DNA of 64,000 nucleotides from Crotalaria pallida. Lineage: Eukaryota; Streptophyta; Magnoliopsida; Fabales; Fabaceae. The stretch spans positions 124,617,290 to 124,681,289 of the forward strand of contig CM075649.1 in assembly GCA_037953625.1 (NCBI GenBank). The letters run 5' to 3'. A program made the translations under genes and the position numbers. Under the pieces are notes generated by a model that saw only the letters and a program-made list of their open reading frames with translations, was not told the origin of the DNA and made no database searches. Shown piece by piece: positions 1-12,110 of the stretch (the stretch's first letter is position 1; every line of letters begins with the position of its first letter).

Positions 1-3000
1 TTAATTTTTTGTTCTAAAAACAAAAAAAAAAAAAACAGAACAGGCCTAATGTGTTTTTGTTTTGTTTTGGCCCTTGAATTTTGGGAACAATAAAAAACAC
101 GGAGAACACCTGTTTTCATTAATGGCAATCCCGTAATTATTGACTATTTCTAAGAAACCCTAAAATCTTTCTATGTGTCTCTCTCTTCTCTCTGGTTCAT
201 TCACTCTCACGAATACACGCACGATGCTGCTTCTTTTCTCTCTCACGATGCTGCGCTGCTTCTCTTCTCTCTCGTGATGCTAGTGGCGGCTACTCTTCTG
301 CCTCACTAGATGCTTCTCTCTCACGAAGCTTTCTCTCGTGTTGCATCTATCTTTTGTTGATCCTCTCGCTGATCTGTTTCTTCTTCTTCGTCTTTGGAGG
401 TATTTTACCATTTTTGCAATTTTTGATTCTGTGATTTTTCTACAAATATTGTTGCAACTTGTGAATTTGAATGTGTTGAATTGAACTTCATTTTTTGTAA
501 TTTGTGTATTTTATGTGTTTATACCTTGGTTGTGAAAAACCTTTGATGGGTTTTATGTAATTTGTGGATTTGAGGTACTTGAACTTGTAGCTGGTACCTT
601 TGATGTCTTGTTGTAATTCAGTGATATGTTTGAATGTGATTGGGTTTTATGGTCATTGCATCTGCAAGATCTTGGTTGCGGTCCACAATTTGAAACATTT
701 CCATCCTGTAATTGGGTTGTGTTTAATGGTTTGGTGGGTTTTCTTTGTTGTTTTTGAAACATTTACATCTTGCAATAGGAATCGTTTCACGAATTTTTGT
801 AGTTATTGATGTCGTTTTGCCTTCTATGATCCATGGTTTTTGTGTTTTTTGCTTCACTTTAAATATCAGAAACATCTACCAAGCTTGTCCAATTGATGAT
901 AGCTTGAGAGTTCACTTAAAGGTGCCGCTATTTCCATTTACTAAAAAACCAACAGCCTTGGCAGTGTAACAGAAATCCATATACATTTTCTGGTTATTAA
1001 GAACAGCCTTCATATTGTTATTTTACTGCAATGTTTAAAATGTTCTTGTTTGGCTGTTAATTGTGGACATATCTAATTATTTTGGTGATTTGCTGTTTGA
1101 TTCCCTTCCTGGATGTTGTGAAATTTGATTGGATATGTGTACATGGTTTCTTTTTACTATCTCGACCTCCCCTCTAAATAAGTATTGCTATTCAATTTGC
1201 TAATTATTACCTATATATGTGTGTACATGGATTAAATGTGTAGGTGGACTGTATTTCTTTTTGTTTATACTGTTTTGATGTTTTAGGATCATTGTAACCT
1301 ATTTTTAGCTGAGTATTTCTTATACTCTTTCTCTTTTAATATATTTGTCTTATAAAAAAAATAGGGGATGTCATGGACAATCAATCCCTTTTTTATCTAT
1401 TAGCTTATAAAAATATCATGCTATGCAATGGGAAAGAGAATACAATGTGTGGTTTTAATATAATGCAGTAGCAGTATAATTGTTCAAATGATTACTGATG
1501 AGAGGGTATGCCTAGATACCTCTCAAATACGGACCTTGTACTCTTGTAGTTAAAACATATATGTACAAATAAATTAAAGATTTTTGTTTCAAGTACTTCA
1601 TCTTAAAATGAGCATCATGACCCCTATACACAAGTAGAAAACATTAAAACAAGGTGCTTGATAGCAAGCTCTATCTTTTAGTGTATGTATAGCGTATACT
1701 ACTAGTACTAGCTAGTACATAGAAAGAGGTTAACAAAAAACCACATATACTCTCGATACAAAAAATAAAAAAATAAATAGCCATGACCAGTTCCAAAAAA
1801 CCTATACTAGTGACCTTCTATTATTATTTCAGCATCAGCTCTAGATTTTTAATAGACATCAATTAGAATGATGGACCAGCCAAACAGCTGACACAAAGAT
1901 TGGAAGGCTTATTCATTTCAAAGCATATACATACAGGTGTTGCATGAGATCATATAATCCCACACAGGGGACACTCTAGAAGAAAAAAGGACCCTTTCTG
2001 TCATGCAGCAGAACAACAATGGTCGTGACCTTATGTATAATATATTTGTCTTATATATTTGCTCTTTTTTATTGTCTTATAAGTACTGTACTAGTTTCTT
2101 CTACATATTTTATACTTGGAATTTCGCTTGCATGAATTATCTACTTTGATTATGTCTCCTGATTGCTTTTCATTGCTTTAAGTATTATTATCATAGGCTT
2201 TATAGTATTCTCACTGCATGAATTCTCTGGTTGCTTTTCATTGCTTTAAGTATTATTATCATAGGCTTATAGTGGAACTGATATTGTTAAGTATACTAAA
2301 CTGATATTGTTACAAAAATTGATTTTACAGTAATATCCTTCCTGTATATTTAAGTACCATATGATAGGAAAAGTGATTGAAGCTAAGACTCCTGCCATGT
2401 GGTGCCTCAGAGATTGTGTTGCAATTATTCTGTTTATGATAAATGCTCATAAAATGCTTTAAGTTCCAAGTACTAAGAATTTAGTATTTGGCTGCCATTT
2501 TAGTATTATTAGTGCATTTTCCTATCTGATTTATCTCTTTTTTTATTTCTTCTACTAATAATAGCATGGCCTCTCTTTATTTACAATGTGGGAAGATATG
2601 GATCTTGCACAATTAGAGACTATGAGGGAAGCTTCTCACATAGAGGTACCAAGTTCAAGCATTGACAACTTGTCAAGATTATCTAATGATGGTGCAACAA
2701 GAATGACAGAATGTCGTGATCGTATTGCAAATAGGATGTGGGTAGCACATAGCAATTTTGCAATTTAGCTTATTAAATTGGACTCCTATTATTCATATAA
2801 TTGTACTTGTTTTAACTTTAAGTTTGTACCTAAAGTGTTTATATGGTATAATTGTAATAGTTGGTTAGGAACTCAAATGACATTATCAAGTAGTTATTTG
2901 GTTATTTTTATAAGTGAAGTGAATTTTTGCTTATAGAAAATAGCGTGATTTTCTTAGAAACTCAATATGTTGAACATGATTTTATATTATTTTGATTAAT

Positions 3001-3288
3001 AAACATGTACATGTCTTTAGGTTCTTTAACATCATCAAAGAAAGTATAAAATGAGATTTAAAAAAAATTACAAACCAAATGAATTTTCTGTTTTTTTGTT
3101 TTAAAAACATGTTTTCAGAACATATTTACCAAACGAATTTTATTGTTCTTTAGTTTTTAAAACCGTTTTCAAAATAGTATTACCAAACGTAATTTTTTGT
3201 TTTTTTATTCTGAAAAACAATTCTTAAAAACAACATTACAAAATAGTTTCGAAAACAAAAAAAACCAAAACACAATCAAACGGGCTCT
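1..3288. mobile_element. PIF/Harbinger-like DNA transposon, right part
   Basis: This segment abruptly replaces the 5' part of a retroelement LTR: sequence matching the other LTR copy of that element resumes at about 3289. Its right end (about 3060-3288) is built of short A- and T-rich subterminal repeats ending in AAACGGGCTC, and similar A/T subterminal sequence opens the window, so the left terminus probably lies just outside. The only coding trace is a 60-codon stretch at 2586-2768 that resembles the tail of a Harbinger transposase. Positions 121-2585 hold pyrimidine-rich, leader-like sequence (about 170-400) and AT-rich sequence with no convincing ORF. Superfamily assignment is inference: I did not see both inverted repeats or a clear target-site duplication. 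A hAT relative is the main alternative. Confidence 0.45.
2586..2768 (+). pseudogene. Harbinger-type transposase C-terminal remnant
   Basis: A 60-codon open stretch inside the DNA transposon. Its last 20 residues contain the pattern R-x2-IA-x2-MW (RDRIANRMW), which I associate with the C-terminal end of plant PIF/Harbinger (HARBI1/ALP1-like) DDE transposases. No DDE catalytic core or Myb-like partner ORF is visible upstream, so the element is either decayed or has its coding exons outside the window. Family assignment rests on this short pattern only. It could also be a chance open frame. Confidence 0.35.
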
Positions 3289-4145
3289 TGGTGTGTGGAT
3301 TATCATCAAGCAAATCTCATTGGAGAAGAAGAAAGTCTTGGTTGTGAATCAAGCAAAGAGAAGCCTTGGTGTGTGGATTATCATCAAGCAAAGAAGACTT
3401 GTTGTGTCGATTATCAACAAGGGGTAGAGGTTAGATTAGAGAGAAGATCAATAGGATTACAAGGCAAGGGTGTGGTATCTCTTGTAGGCTAGCAAGAAGG
3501 GAGTCTTGTGAGGCATTTACTTGTAATTTGAGAACTCTAATTCCTCATAGTGAAGAATCTCTCTTGGTTGAAGAGGGGACTGGATGTAGCTTTCAAGCGG
3601 ATGAAAGTGAATCAGGATAAATCACTGTGTCGTATTTCTAAACCCTTAATTCTTTACATTCAAGTCATTGATTGTGTTCTTGGTTGAAAACCTAGAAAAG
3701 AGTGATTTTCATAATTGATTGAATTGAATCTTTATTGTTCAAATTGATAAAGGGAAAATCATTTTCATAACTAGGAAATCAATAAGAATATAGGTGTTAA
3801 TTGTTTCTGCTGAATCTCTGATCTTACATGTTGATTGATTGATTTTTCGTATTCGATTGAAAAGTGATTTTTCAGTTTCTGATAGTTTTAATCAATTAAG
3901 TTTTCGTTTAATCGATTAAGGACTTTTGAACTTTCAGGTTTAATCGATTAAATTGCAGGTTAATCGATTAAATTGCAGTTTAATCGATTAAGTGCTGTAG
4001 AATTTGCAAAAATCATTTGTTTTGATTGTTTTGATTTGTTTCGTTCGAAAATCTTTCAAGGTTTCTTTTACACCTATTCAACCCCCCTTCTAGGTGTGTT
4101 CCTAGGGTTCCTTAGTTGTTTCAACCACCAATTGCGGTTTCTTCA
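3289..4145 (+). mobile_element. Gag-only LTR element A: 5' LTR, truncated
   Basis: This matches the 3' LTR of the same element (about 7514-8376) with only a handful of differences. Its first ~757 bp are displaced by the DNA transposon on the left. It contains a repeated GTGTGGATTATCATCAAG-like segment near the start and, at 3885-3992, one mutated and four intact copies of the 12-bp palindrome TTAATCGATTAA. It ends in CA, two bases before a tRNA-iMet primer site. Confidence 0.85.
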
Positions 4146-4147
4146 AT

Positions 4148-4159
4148 TGGTATCAGAGC
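4148..4159 (+). promoter_or_regulatory. Primer binding site, tRNA-iMet
   Basis: TGGTATCAGAGC lies two bases after the LTR end and is complementary to the 3' end of plant initiator tRNA-Met, the usual primer for copia and many gypsy elements. Confidence 0.9.
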
Positions 4160-4217
4160 TCGGTCGAAAGACACGAGCATAAGAGCTTTTTCATAAAGAT
4201 CCTTTAAGAAAATCGCA

Positions 4218-6002
4218 ATGGGTTCTACGAATCCATTTGGTGGTGAAGGTTATTCAATAAGTCGTCCTCCATTGTTTGCCGGAGAAGGCTATGCTTATTG
4301 GAAAGTTAGAATGAAAATCTTTATCCAAGCCATAGATAGTGAAATTTGGAAAGTAGTTGAAAAAGGCCCTCATATCCCCTCTAGTTTAGTTGAAGGTGTA
4401 GAACAATTGATCCCCGAGGACAAGTGGAAAGATGATGATAGAAAGAAAGTTCAATATGATTATAAGGCAAAGAATATCATCACATCCGCTTTATCCTATG
4501 ACGAGTTCTTTAGAGTTTCTCAATGTTCTAGTGCTAAGGAAATGTGGGACACTTTACAAGTGACTCATGAAGGAACTAGTGAGGTTAGGAGAGCTAGATT
4601 GAATGCTTTAATGCGTGATTATGAATTGTTTCAAATGCTTCCAAATGAATCTATTAATGATATGCAAAAGCGTTTTACTCATATTATTAACCATTTACTT
4701 GCTCTTGGTAAGACTTTCTTACAAGGTGAACTTTCTAACAAAGTGTTGAGATGTTTAGACAGGAATTGGCAACCAAAAGTAACGGCTATTGTTGAATCTA
4801 AGAATTTGGATGCTATGGATCTAGCAACACTCTTTGGAAAGCTTCAAGAACATGAAATGGAGCTTGGACGATTAAGTATCAATGAAGAGTCGGATAAGAA
4901 CAAAGGAAGAAAGGGACTTGCTCTTAAAGTCAATAGATCATACAAAAAGAAAGAGAATTCCGATGATGATGATAGTGAAGATTCCGATTCGGATGTTGAT
5001 GAAAAAGACATGAAACTTTTGCTAAGGAAGTTTGACAAATTTCTAAGGAGAAAAGGAAGGTTGAACAAAGACAAAGGTAAAGAGAAGGATTCTCCACACT
5101 ACAAGACCAAGATATCAAAAGAAGGTGTAGTTTGCCATGAATGCGGAAAACCCGGTCATCTCAAGTATTCATGCTCTAAGTATCTCAAGAAGAAGGAGAA
5201 AGACAAGAAAAATTCTAAATCTAAAAGAGCATACATAGTTTGGGATAGTGATGAAGAGAAGAAAAGCACATCGAGTAGTTCATCGGATGATGAAGAAGTT
5301 GCTAATCTCAACTTGCTTGTTCAAGTCAATGAAGAGGAAAGTTCAAATGATGAATCAAGTGAACAAAGCGAGGAAAGCGATGTAAGTCATACTAAATCCG
5401 AAATTTCTTCTAAATATGAATTGTTATGTAATGCTTATGAAGAAATGCATGAACAACTTGAAAAACTAGCTTTGAAAAACATTGAAAGAAAGAAGCTCAT
5501 TTTGAAACATCAAAAAGAGATTTTAGAACTTCAAAAACAAGTTGATGAGCTTAATCTTGAAAATGAAACTCTTGATCTTATATATGCTAGTTCTTCTTGT
5601 GATTGTGCTAGTAGAGTGAATATTGTGGTTGATTGTGAGAATTGCAAGTTGCTTAAGGATGAAAATGCTATTTTGAAAAATAAGCTTGCAAGTTTCACAA
5701 ATGGTGATATTAGATTGCGCACATTGTTAAATTTTCAAAGAGAAAATTCAAACAAGTTTGGTTTGGGTTATACTAATGCTAAGAGTAATTCTCATAGAAA
5801 TGTTGTTGATCTTTCTAAAGTTGATTTCTCAAATGCACCAACATGTTTCTATTGTGGTACTCATGGACATACTTCAAATGTGTGTTATATTAAAGTGCAT
5901 GGTATACCTAAAGGAGATTTTGTTTGGGTGAAAAAGGGTGAAAGTCCCTACACTAACAAAAATGGATCCAAAACCATTTGGATACCAAAAAGCAAAGCAT
6001 GA
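4218..6002 (+). CDS. Gag protein of gag-only LTR element A
   Basis: A 594-codon intact ORF starting 58 bp after the primer site. Gag packages the retroelement RNA into virus-like particles in the cytoplasm. The N-terminal half looks like a copia gag (the UBN2/DUF4219 type): PPLFAGEGYAYWKVRMK near residues 17-33. A Ser/Asp/Glu-rich linker follows at about 245-265, then a CCHC zinc knuckle (CHECGKPGHLKYSC, residues 306-319), a second acidic-serine segment, a Lys/Glu-rich likely coiled coil (about 415-465), and a second CCHC knuckle (CFYCGTHGHTSNVC, 543-556). The ORF stops at IWIPKSKA, about where Sirevirus-type copia polyproteins run on into the protease. No protease, integrase, RT or RNase H follows, so mobility would need a partner element. 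Clade assignment to Sirevirus is inference. The initiator ATG is the first after the primer site. Confidence 0.85.
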   Translation: MGSTNPFGGEGYSISRPPLFAGEGYAYWKVRMKIFIQAIDSEIWKVVEKGPHIPSSLVEGVEQLIPEDKWKDDDRKKVQYDYKAKNIITSALSYDEFFRVSQCSSAKEMWDTLQVTHEGTSEVRRARLNALMRDYELFQMLPNESINDMQKRFTHIINHLLALGKTFLQGELSNKVLRCLDRNWQPKVTAIVESKNLDAMDLATLFGKLQEHEMELGRLSINEESDKNKGRKGLALKVNRSYKKKENSDDDDSEDSDSDVDEKDMKLLLRKFDKFLRRKGRLNKDKGKEKDSPHYKTKISKEGVVCHECGKPGHLKYSCSKYLKKKEKDKKNSKSKRAYIVWDSDEEKKSTSSSSSDDEEVANLNLLVQVNEEESSNDESSEQSEESDVSHTKSEISSKYELLCNAYEEMHEQLEKLALKNIERKKLILKHQKEILELQKQVDELNLENETLDLIYASSSCDCASRVNIVVDCENCKLLKDENAILKNKLASFTNGDIRLRTLLNFQRENSNKFGLGYTNAKSNSHRNVVDLSKVDFSNAPTCFYCGTHGHTSNVCYIKVHGIPKGDFVWVKKGESPYTNKNGSKTIWIPKSKA

Positions 6003-6755
6003 TTGTTTTGTAGGTATGATTGAAGAGCAAAGGGCTTACAAGTATTATTCATACATTTGCATCTTCAATTGGTATTACATTTGCATCTCAAAAGAAGTCC
6101 TACAAATTTGGTACAAATGATATTGTTGAATATTGATGATTATAGTATCTTCTCAATTGGTATCTTCTCAATTTTTTTTAGTTCAATTGATACTAATTTT
6201 GATGATTAGATGATTATCATGCTATTATTGTTGTGTTATTTCTTTACATTGATGATATCTCAATTGGTTCATAATTCATTGTTATATTTTCTTGCCAATT
6301 GGTATCACATTTCAAAGTATAGTATTTGTTATATCTCAATTGGTATCAATGTTGTGAAGAAATATTTGTTATAGAGAAATCATGATCATTTCTTTATTTC
6401 TTCTATTTTGGCTTAGTATTTTATATTTCAATTGGTATATATATTACTTTTTGATAATGCCAAAGGAGGAGAAATAGTATGTTTTGAAGAAACGATATTT
6501 TGGGAGAAATAGTATTTTTTGAAAAATGGGAGAAATGATATGTTTCTGGGAGAAAGGTTGTTTTGTTGTTTTTATGTAGGTTGAGCTAAGTTGTTGAAGA
6601 TAGGGGGAGAATCAAGATTCTATCAATTGGATTTCAAATATCAAATGCATTGATTGAGGGGGAGCAAGTTTCTCACCAAGTGATCAAATTGTTAAAGCAT
6701 CAACAACTTCAATCAAATTCAAAACATGGTTTGTCATTTTCAAAAAGGGGGAGAT
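6003..6755 (+). repeat. Element A 3' non-coding region: primer-site-like and polypurine repeats
   Basis: No ORF. Between about 6065 and 6440 the words TCAATTGGTATC or close variants recur at least six times. They copy the LTR/primer-site junction of the same element. From about 6460 to 6755 purine-rich words of the form GGGGGAGAA or GGGAGAAA recur about seven times, the last (AAAAAGGGGGAGA, about 6742-6754) being the polypurine tract directly before the 3' LTR. Confidence 0.75.
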
Positions 6756-8376
6756 TGTAAGTTCCATGGTGAATGTTTTGATAATGACAAAAGGTTACAA
6801 AGTGTTTTGAACAACCTACAAAGATGTTGATCAAGTTCAAGTTCAACAAGCAACAACAAACATCAAATGAAGAAGAGAGAAAGCAAGCTCATGAAGACTT
6901 AGTTTGAGTGTAATTGTAATTGTTTTATCTTTTGCCTCTCAAGCTTCTTAGGTCTTTTATTTGGGTAGTTTATTTAGAGGGTAGTGAATCTCTATCATAG
7001 TCATGATTAAATCATAATTTGAGTTTTCACTTAACCTAAAATCAATAGGTGGCTTAAAGGTTTTAAAGGAAAGGTTTGTTTTTGAGAAAACAAGTTTTAA
7101 ACAAGTATCAGACATGTTTAATCGATTAAGAACATATTTAATCGATTAGTACTCGATTAAGTAAAGATTTAATCGATTAAGTACTGCTGAACTGGTTTTT
7201 TAAAATATGATTTTTACTTCTCAAAATCAGTTTTCAAGTGCTATAACTTTTGGGTATTCTATATAAACCTTTTCCTATTCTTTGTGATTAATGAGAACAC
7301 TTTCATAATCAATTTTACAAGAATCAAGCCATTCTATTCTCTCTCAATTTCAAAGATCAAAGCTTTCATATTTTCATATTCTTTGATCAAGAACCTTTGA
7401 ATCTCTTATTGTGAATTGTCATAGCTATTGATTGAGATTCATAGGAGTGTCATTGTGTTTTCTATTGTGTTGTAATCTTTGCAAGAAGGCAAGCCAACTA
7501 CAACAAACAAGAAGACTTGGTGTGTGGATTATCATCAAGCAAATCTCATTGGAGAAGAAGAAAGTCTTGGTTGTGAATCAAGCAAAGAGAAGCCTTGGTG
7601 TGTGGATTATCATCAAGCAAAGAAGACTTGTTGTGTCGATTATCAACAAGGGGTAGAGGTTAGATTAGAGAGAAGATCAATAGGATTACAAGGCAAGGGT
7701 GTGGTATCTCTTGTAGGCTAGCAAGAAGGGAGTCTTGTGAGGCATTTACTTGTAATTTGAGAACTCTAATTCCTCATAGTGAAGAATCTCTCTTGGTTGA
7801 AGAGGGGACTGGATGTAGCTTTCAAGCGGATGAAAGTGAATCAGGATAAATCACTGTGTCGTATTTCTAAACCCTTAATTCTTTACATTCAAGTCATTGA
7901 TTGTGTTCTTGGTTGAAAACCTAGAAAAGAGTGATTTTCATAATTGATTGAATTGAATCTTTATTGTTCAAATTGATAAAGGGAAAATCATTTTCATAAC
8001 TAGGAAATCAATAAGAATATAGGTGTTAATTGTTTTTGCTGAATCTCTGATCTTACATGTTGATTGATTGATTTTCGTATTCGATTGAAAAGTGATTTTT
8101 CAGTTTCTGATAGTTTTAATCGATTAAGTTTTCGTTTAATCGATTAAGGACTTTTGAACTTTCAGGTTTAATCGATTAAATTGCAGGTTAATCGATTAAA
8201 TTGCAGTTTAATCGATTAAGTGCTGTAGAATTTGCAAAAATCATTTGTTTTGATTGTTTCGATTTGTTTCGTTCAAAAATCTTTCAAGGTTTCTTTTACA
8301 CCTATTCAACCCCCCCCCTTCTAGGTGTGTTCCTAGGGTTCCTTAGTTGTTTCAACCACCAATTGCGGTTTCTTCA
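6756..8376 (+). mobile_element. Gag-only LTR element A: 3' LTR
   Basis: Complete LTR of 1621 bp beginning TGTAAGTTCC and ending TTCTTCA. A TATA-like CTATATAAACC lies about 7260-7270. TTAATCGATTAA palindromes occur in two groups: about 7116-7180, and five copies at 8113-8220. Directly after the LTR the integrase frame of an Athila-type element resumes, which marks the host of this insertion. The left target-site duplication is outside the window. Confidence 0.85.
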
Positions 8377-9387
8377 AACTCTTTTTAAAGATGCTCGTGA
8401 GTTTGTGATCAAGTGTGACCGGTGTCAAAGGATGGGGAATATTTCTAGGAAAGATGAAATGCCTCTCCAAAACATTATGGAGGTAGAAGTGTTTGATGTA
8501 TGGGGGATAGATTTTGTAGGCCCCTTCCCCCCATCTTATAACAACAAATACATTCTTGTGGGGGTTGACTATGTTTCTAAGTGGGTTGAGGCCATCCCCA
8601 CTTCCACCAATGATGCTGCAGTAGTGGTAGAATTTTTAAGAAAGAATATATTATGCAGGTTTGGAGTACCAAGAGTGCTCATTAGTGATGGTGGAAGTGA
8701 CTTTTGTAATAAAGTGATGGAGAGAGCATTGGCTAAATATGGGGTGCACCACAAAGTTGCCACCCCATACACCCACAAACATGTGGTCAGGTTGAAGTGT
8801 CCAATAGGTCCCTTAAGAGAATCCTAGAGAAAACTATGAATAGTTCTAGGAAAGATTGGTCTAGAAAATTAGATGATGCTCTTTGGGCATATAGGACAGC
8901 ATTCAAAGCCCCTATTGGCATGTCACCTTTTCAAGTAGTTTATGGAAAAAACTGCCATTTGCCTATTGAACTTCTTCATAAAGCATATTGGGCAACCAGA
9001 TTTTTAAACTTTGATATGCAATTGGCAGGCAAGAAGAGGTTATTGCAGCTCACTGAACTTGATGAGTTTAGAGAGCAAGCATATAACACTTCTCGAATTT
9101 TTAAGGAAAAAACAAAAAGGTGGCATGACAAGAGAATAGTTCATAAAGAGTTTCATGTGGGACAAAGTGTATTGTTATATAACTCTAGACTTAAGCTTTT
9201 TCCAGGAAAGCTTAAGTCTAGATGGACAGGTCCTTTTGTTGTGATGCAGGTATTACCTTTTGGAGCTGTGGAAATTAAAAATCCCTCAAATGGGAATGTG
9301 TTTAAAGTGAATGGACAGCGACTCAAGGTGTACCATGGAGAGGTAATTGACAAGAGCTCATCCCAAGTGGAGCTCAAAGACCCTTAA
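8377..9387 (+). pseudogene. Athila-type (Ty3/gypsy) integrase, C-terminal part, frameshifted
   Basis: This encodes the end of a gypsy integrase, the enzyme that joins element cDNA to the chromosome. Visible features are the second half of the zinc-binding domain (CDRCQRMGN), the start of the catalytic core (GIDFVGPFPPSYNNKYI), the second catalytic Asp in LISDGGSDF, and in another frame the Glu in GQVEVSNR. The C-terminal part has ALWAYRTAFKAPIGMSPF, FPGKLKSRWTGPF and a terminal VNGQRLKVYHGE, all typical of the Athila/Tat group. A one-base deletion near 8769 separates the HPQT-containing segment from the upstream core, so the gene is dead. The upstream remainder was separated by insertion of the gag-only element at 8376/8377. 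The ORF ends at about 9387, followed by the conserved post-pol sequence GGGAGGCAACCCAG. Confidence 0.85.
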
Positions 9388-10365
9388 TCTCAATTTAATG
9401 TCATCCGTCAGGCTCGGGACGCTAAACAAGCGCTTTCTGGGAGGCAACCCAGTGGTAAGTAATTTAAGTTTGATTTTTTTTAGTGTGGAGTTACGAAAAA
9501 AAAGGGGGTCTGTACGGTGCGCCCAGGCGTGCTGGGTCCATACCCAGGCGCGCTGGGTGCAAGGCTGAAGAAAGAGGGTGCAAAAAACCCAATTCGTGGA
9601 GAGCAAATTTGGGTGGCTGGACAGATAGATTTGCGCCTAGGCGCGCCCATCCGCACGCCAGGCGCGGAAGAAAAATAGAAAAAGAAGTATCAGACCTTTA
9701 TGCGCGCCCAGGCGCGCCCAACCCGCGCTCAGGCGCGAGGTCTGTTATAACCCACGTGCATAAGATCCGGCCCACTTCTTTTCTTCACCCTTTCCACCCT
9801 AAGTCCTTCTTTCTCTCTTTTCCTCTCTGACCTGCCGCCGCCCTTCTCCTCTTCTCTACCCTCAATCTTTCTTCTCCTCACTCCTCGAAGTCCAGCGCCG
9901 CCGTTTTCTTCCCCCACCTCCTCACAGCCTCATCTCCTTTGTCACTTCAGCCCAACACCACCCACTCTCTTCTCCAACCGAACCGCCGCCCCTCTTCCCA
10001 ACAGCGCCACCGTCTTCTTCTTCCCCTACTCCACCGCCGTTCTCCTTTGTGCCACACCGGTTTTCCTTCCCTTTTTACCCTCTTCTCTAATTTTTATTTT
10101 ATTTTAATTTATTTTCTTTTTATTCTCTAGGGTAGTTGTTATTTTATTTTATTTATTTATTTATTTTTGTTTATTTCGTTATTTCTATTTTAGTTACTGC
10201 TTATTTCTGAATTAGTGGTGTCTTAGGCTTTAGTAGTGTGTCTTAGTTATTTTAGTGTTTTGTGTTAGGAGTTGTGTCTAGAGTTTTTGTTGGTTGAGTC
10301 TAGAATTAGTGCACCATTAGGGTGCCTCTTAGGTGTTTGTTAGTTTGTCTAGGAGAGTTGTCATC
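9388..10365 (+). repeat. Athila spacer with GC-rich CGCCCAGGCGCGC motifs
   Basis: Non-coding spacer between integrase and env-like ORF. From 9518 to 9740 the motif GCGCCCAGGCGCGC and variants, including the palindrome GCGCCTAGGCGC, occurs about six times. Positions 9770-10080 are pyrimidine-rich (CTT/CCG) and leader-like, followed by a T-rich stretch to about 10200. Open frames here follow base composition and do not look like proteins. Confidence 0.7.
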
Positions 10366-10559
10366 ATGAATAGAGGAAAGAGAAAGGCTGGTGCTAGTGG
10401 TTCAGGCAAGAAAACATTCGAGCACGCTGATGTCTTGGAGTTTTACAACTCCAAGATGATTCGCAGGGGTGTCACCCCGGAGACCAGTATGCTCTATTTA
10501 TCGGAGGGCACTTTAGGTCAACATGTCGTAGGTGTTCGGGAGATTGAGGAGGTGCGGAC
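10366..10559 (+). pseudogene. Athila env-like ORF (plant transposon protein domain), 5' piece
   Basis: The first 64 codons and two extra bases of an ORF starting at the ATG at 10366 (MNRGKRKAGASGSGKKTF). The reading frame is broken at 10559 by a copia insertion and resumes at 19016. Without the copia element and one CGGAC copy the two pieces form one 407-codon frame, which supports a single ancestral ORF. A GTG at 10333 extends the frame but lacks a family-like N-terminus. Confidence 0.75.
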
Positions 10560-12097
10560 TGTTGGAGAGTGCCCTAGTGACAATCGTATTTTCTCTTTTA
10601 CTTGTACTTATTTCATGTTTATGGATTATTACTATTAATAATAATGAGGCATTTAATTTATTATATTTATGCTTTAATTGTTTAATTAAAATAGATGTAA
10701 TAAAGTCCTTAGGATTATAAGTTCAATGTCATAAGAATATCAAGTACATGACTTGATAGTGAGATCTTATTGATTGATAATTATCCTTATAGATTCCCTA
10801 GTCGAGTATTATAGTTAATAAGGACAACTATAATACATCGAGACTAGTATGTGGCAGACTGATGACTGTATCTCACCGGTCATGGATATGGGATATCAAG
10901 TCTTCACGTAAGTACACATTGGGACAATTGTGTACTGGATTGACCCGCCATGAGAATGCTACATGGGTTATTAAGTGAGTGTCATAAGCGATTCTCATAG
11001 TGACAATGGTGTACATGGTCCCTCGACCTGAAGTCGCTACGGTTTCCAACATGAGGAATTATATGCTTTCACGCAATCAAACGTCATCTTTAACCAAGTG
11101 ATCATAACGGTTGTAGTCGGGTATATGACAAATCATGTAGAGGGATGTGAGTGACGTAGATAGGATTTGTCCTTCCTTATCAATAGGAATTATATCTCTG
11201 GGCCCCTTGATTGAGTGAGACGGTGAAATGTATGGCCATACTCAAGATAGTCAATATGAGATATTGACGAGACTTGTTTAGACGAGTCTACTCAGGGATC
11301 AAGAAACCATAGGTTACACTATTCATGGGTGACACGTTCCATGCCATGAGTGTAACTATGATATTTGGACAAAGGGATTAAACTTACACATGTTCATTGG
11401 TCACAGTAAAAGGTTAGTCAAATCACAGACATTCTTGTCACTTGGGTAGCAATGATGTGTTGCTAGATACCGCTCATTGCTTGTAAAGTTAAAATGTGAT
11501 TTTAACATTACTGCCAACGTTACAGGAACCTATAGGGTCACACACTAAGAGCAGATAAAATTGGAGATATTACATTTGATAAAAATACAATAGTTGTATT
11601 TTTATAAAATTAAATCTTTCTGATATGATTAAGATATGATTCGTTTTATCTTTATGTATAAGATATAAATTTGATTTTATCTTCTACATATAAGATAGAA
11701 TTCGAATTTATCTCCTAAAAGCAGTTGGTCTGATAATATTATAAATATAATATTATTAGTTTTAGGGGATAATGAGGTGTGAGACACAGAACGGCAACCC
11801 TAACCGTCATATCATAGAGTGAGTGATACACAGACTCTCTCTCTTCTCTCTTCTCTACTAGCATTGAGAAGAGAGACGTGACTCCAATTGGGAATTTGTT
11901 CGTGTGGATACCAATAGAGGCACAACACATTGATGTGCTCGTGATCGACGAAGCGTTCGTGATAAGATTCGTTGGTCTCCTCTTCCCTGCAAAAGGTAAT
12001 TTTATTCCCTATCTCAAATCATGATTTCACATGGATTCTGGATGGAAATAGGATTAATTTTTTTTCCGCTGCTTTGGTCACATCCTATTTCCTAACA
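10560..12097 (+). repeat. Copia element 5' LTR
   Basis: 1538 bp, TG...CA ends. TATAAATA at 11740-11747 is a plausible core promoter. Open frames inside are short and not protein-like. Confidence 0.9.
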
Positions 12098-12098
12098 G

Positions 12099-12110
12099 TG
12101 GTATCAGAGC
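12099..12110 (+). promoter_or_regulatory. Copia primer binding site, tRNA-iMet
   Basis: TGGTATCAGAGC one base after the 5' LTR. The 1.4 kb between this site and gag (12111-13510) is AT-rich leader with no supported ORF. Confidence 0.9.

Noticed and set aside
600..969. Overlapping 69-74 codon frames near the left edge
   Set aside because: T-rich sequence inside the DNA transposon giving Phe/Val/Cys-rich peptides with no motif.
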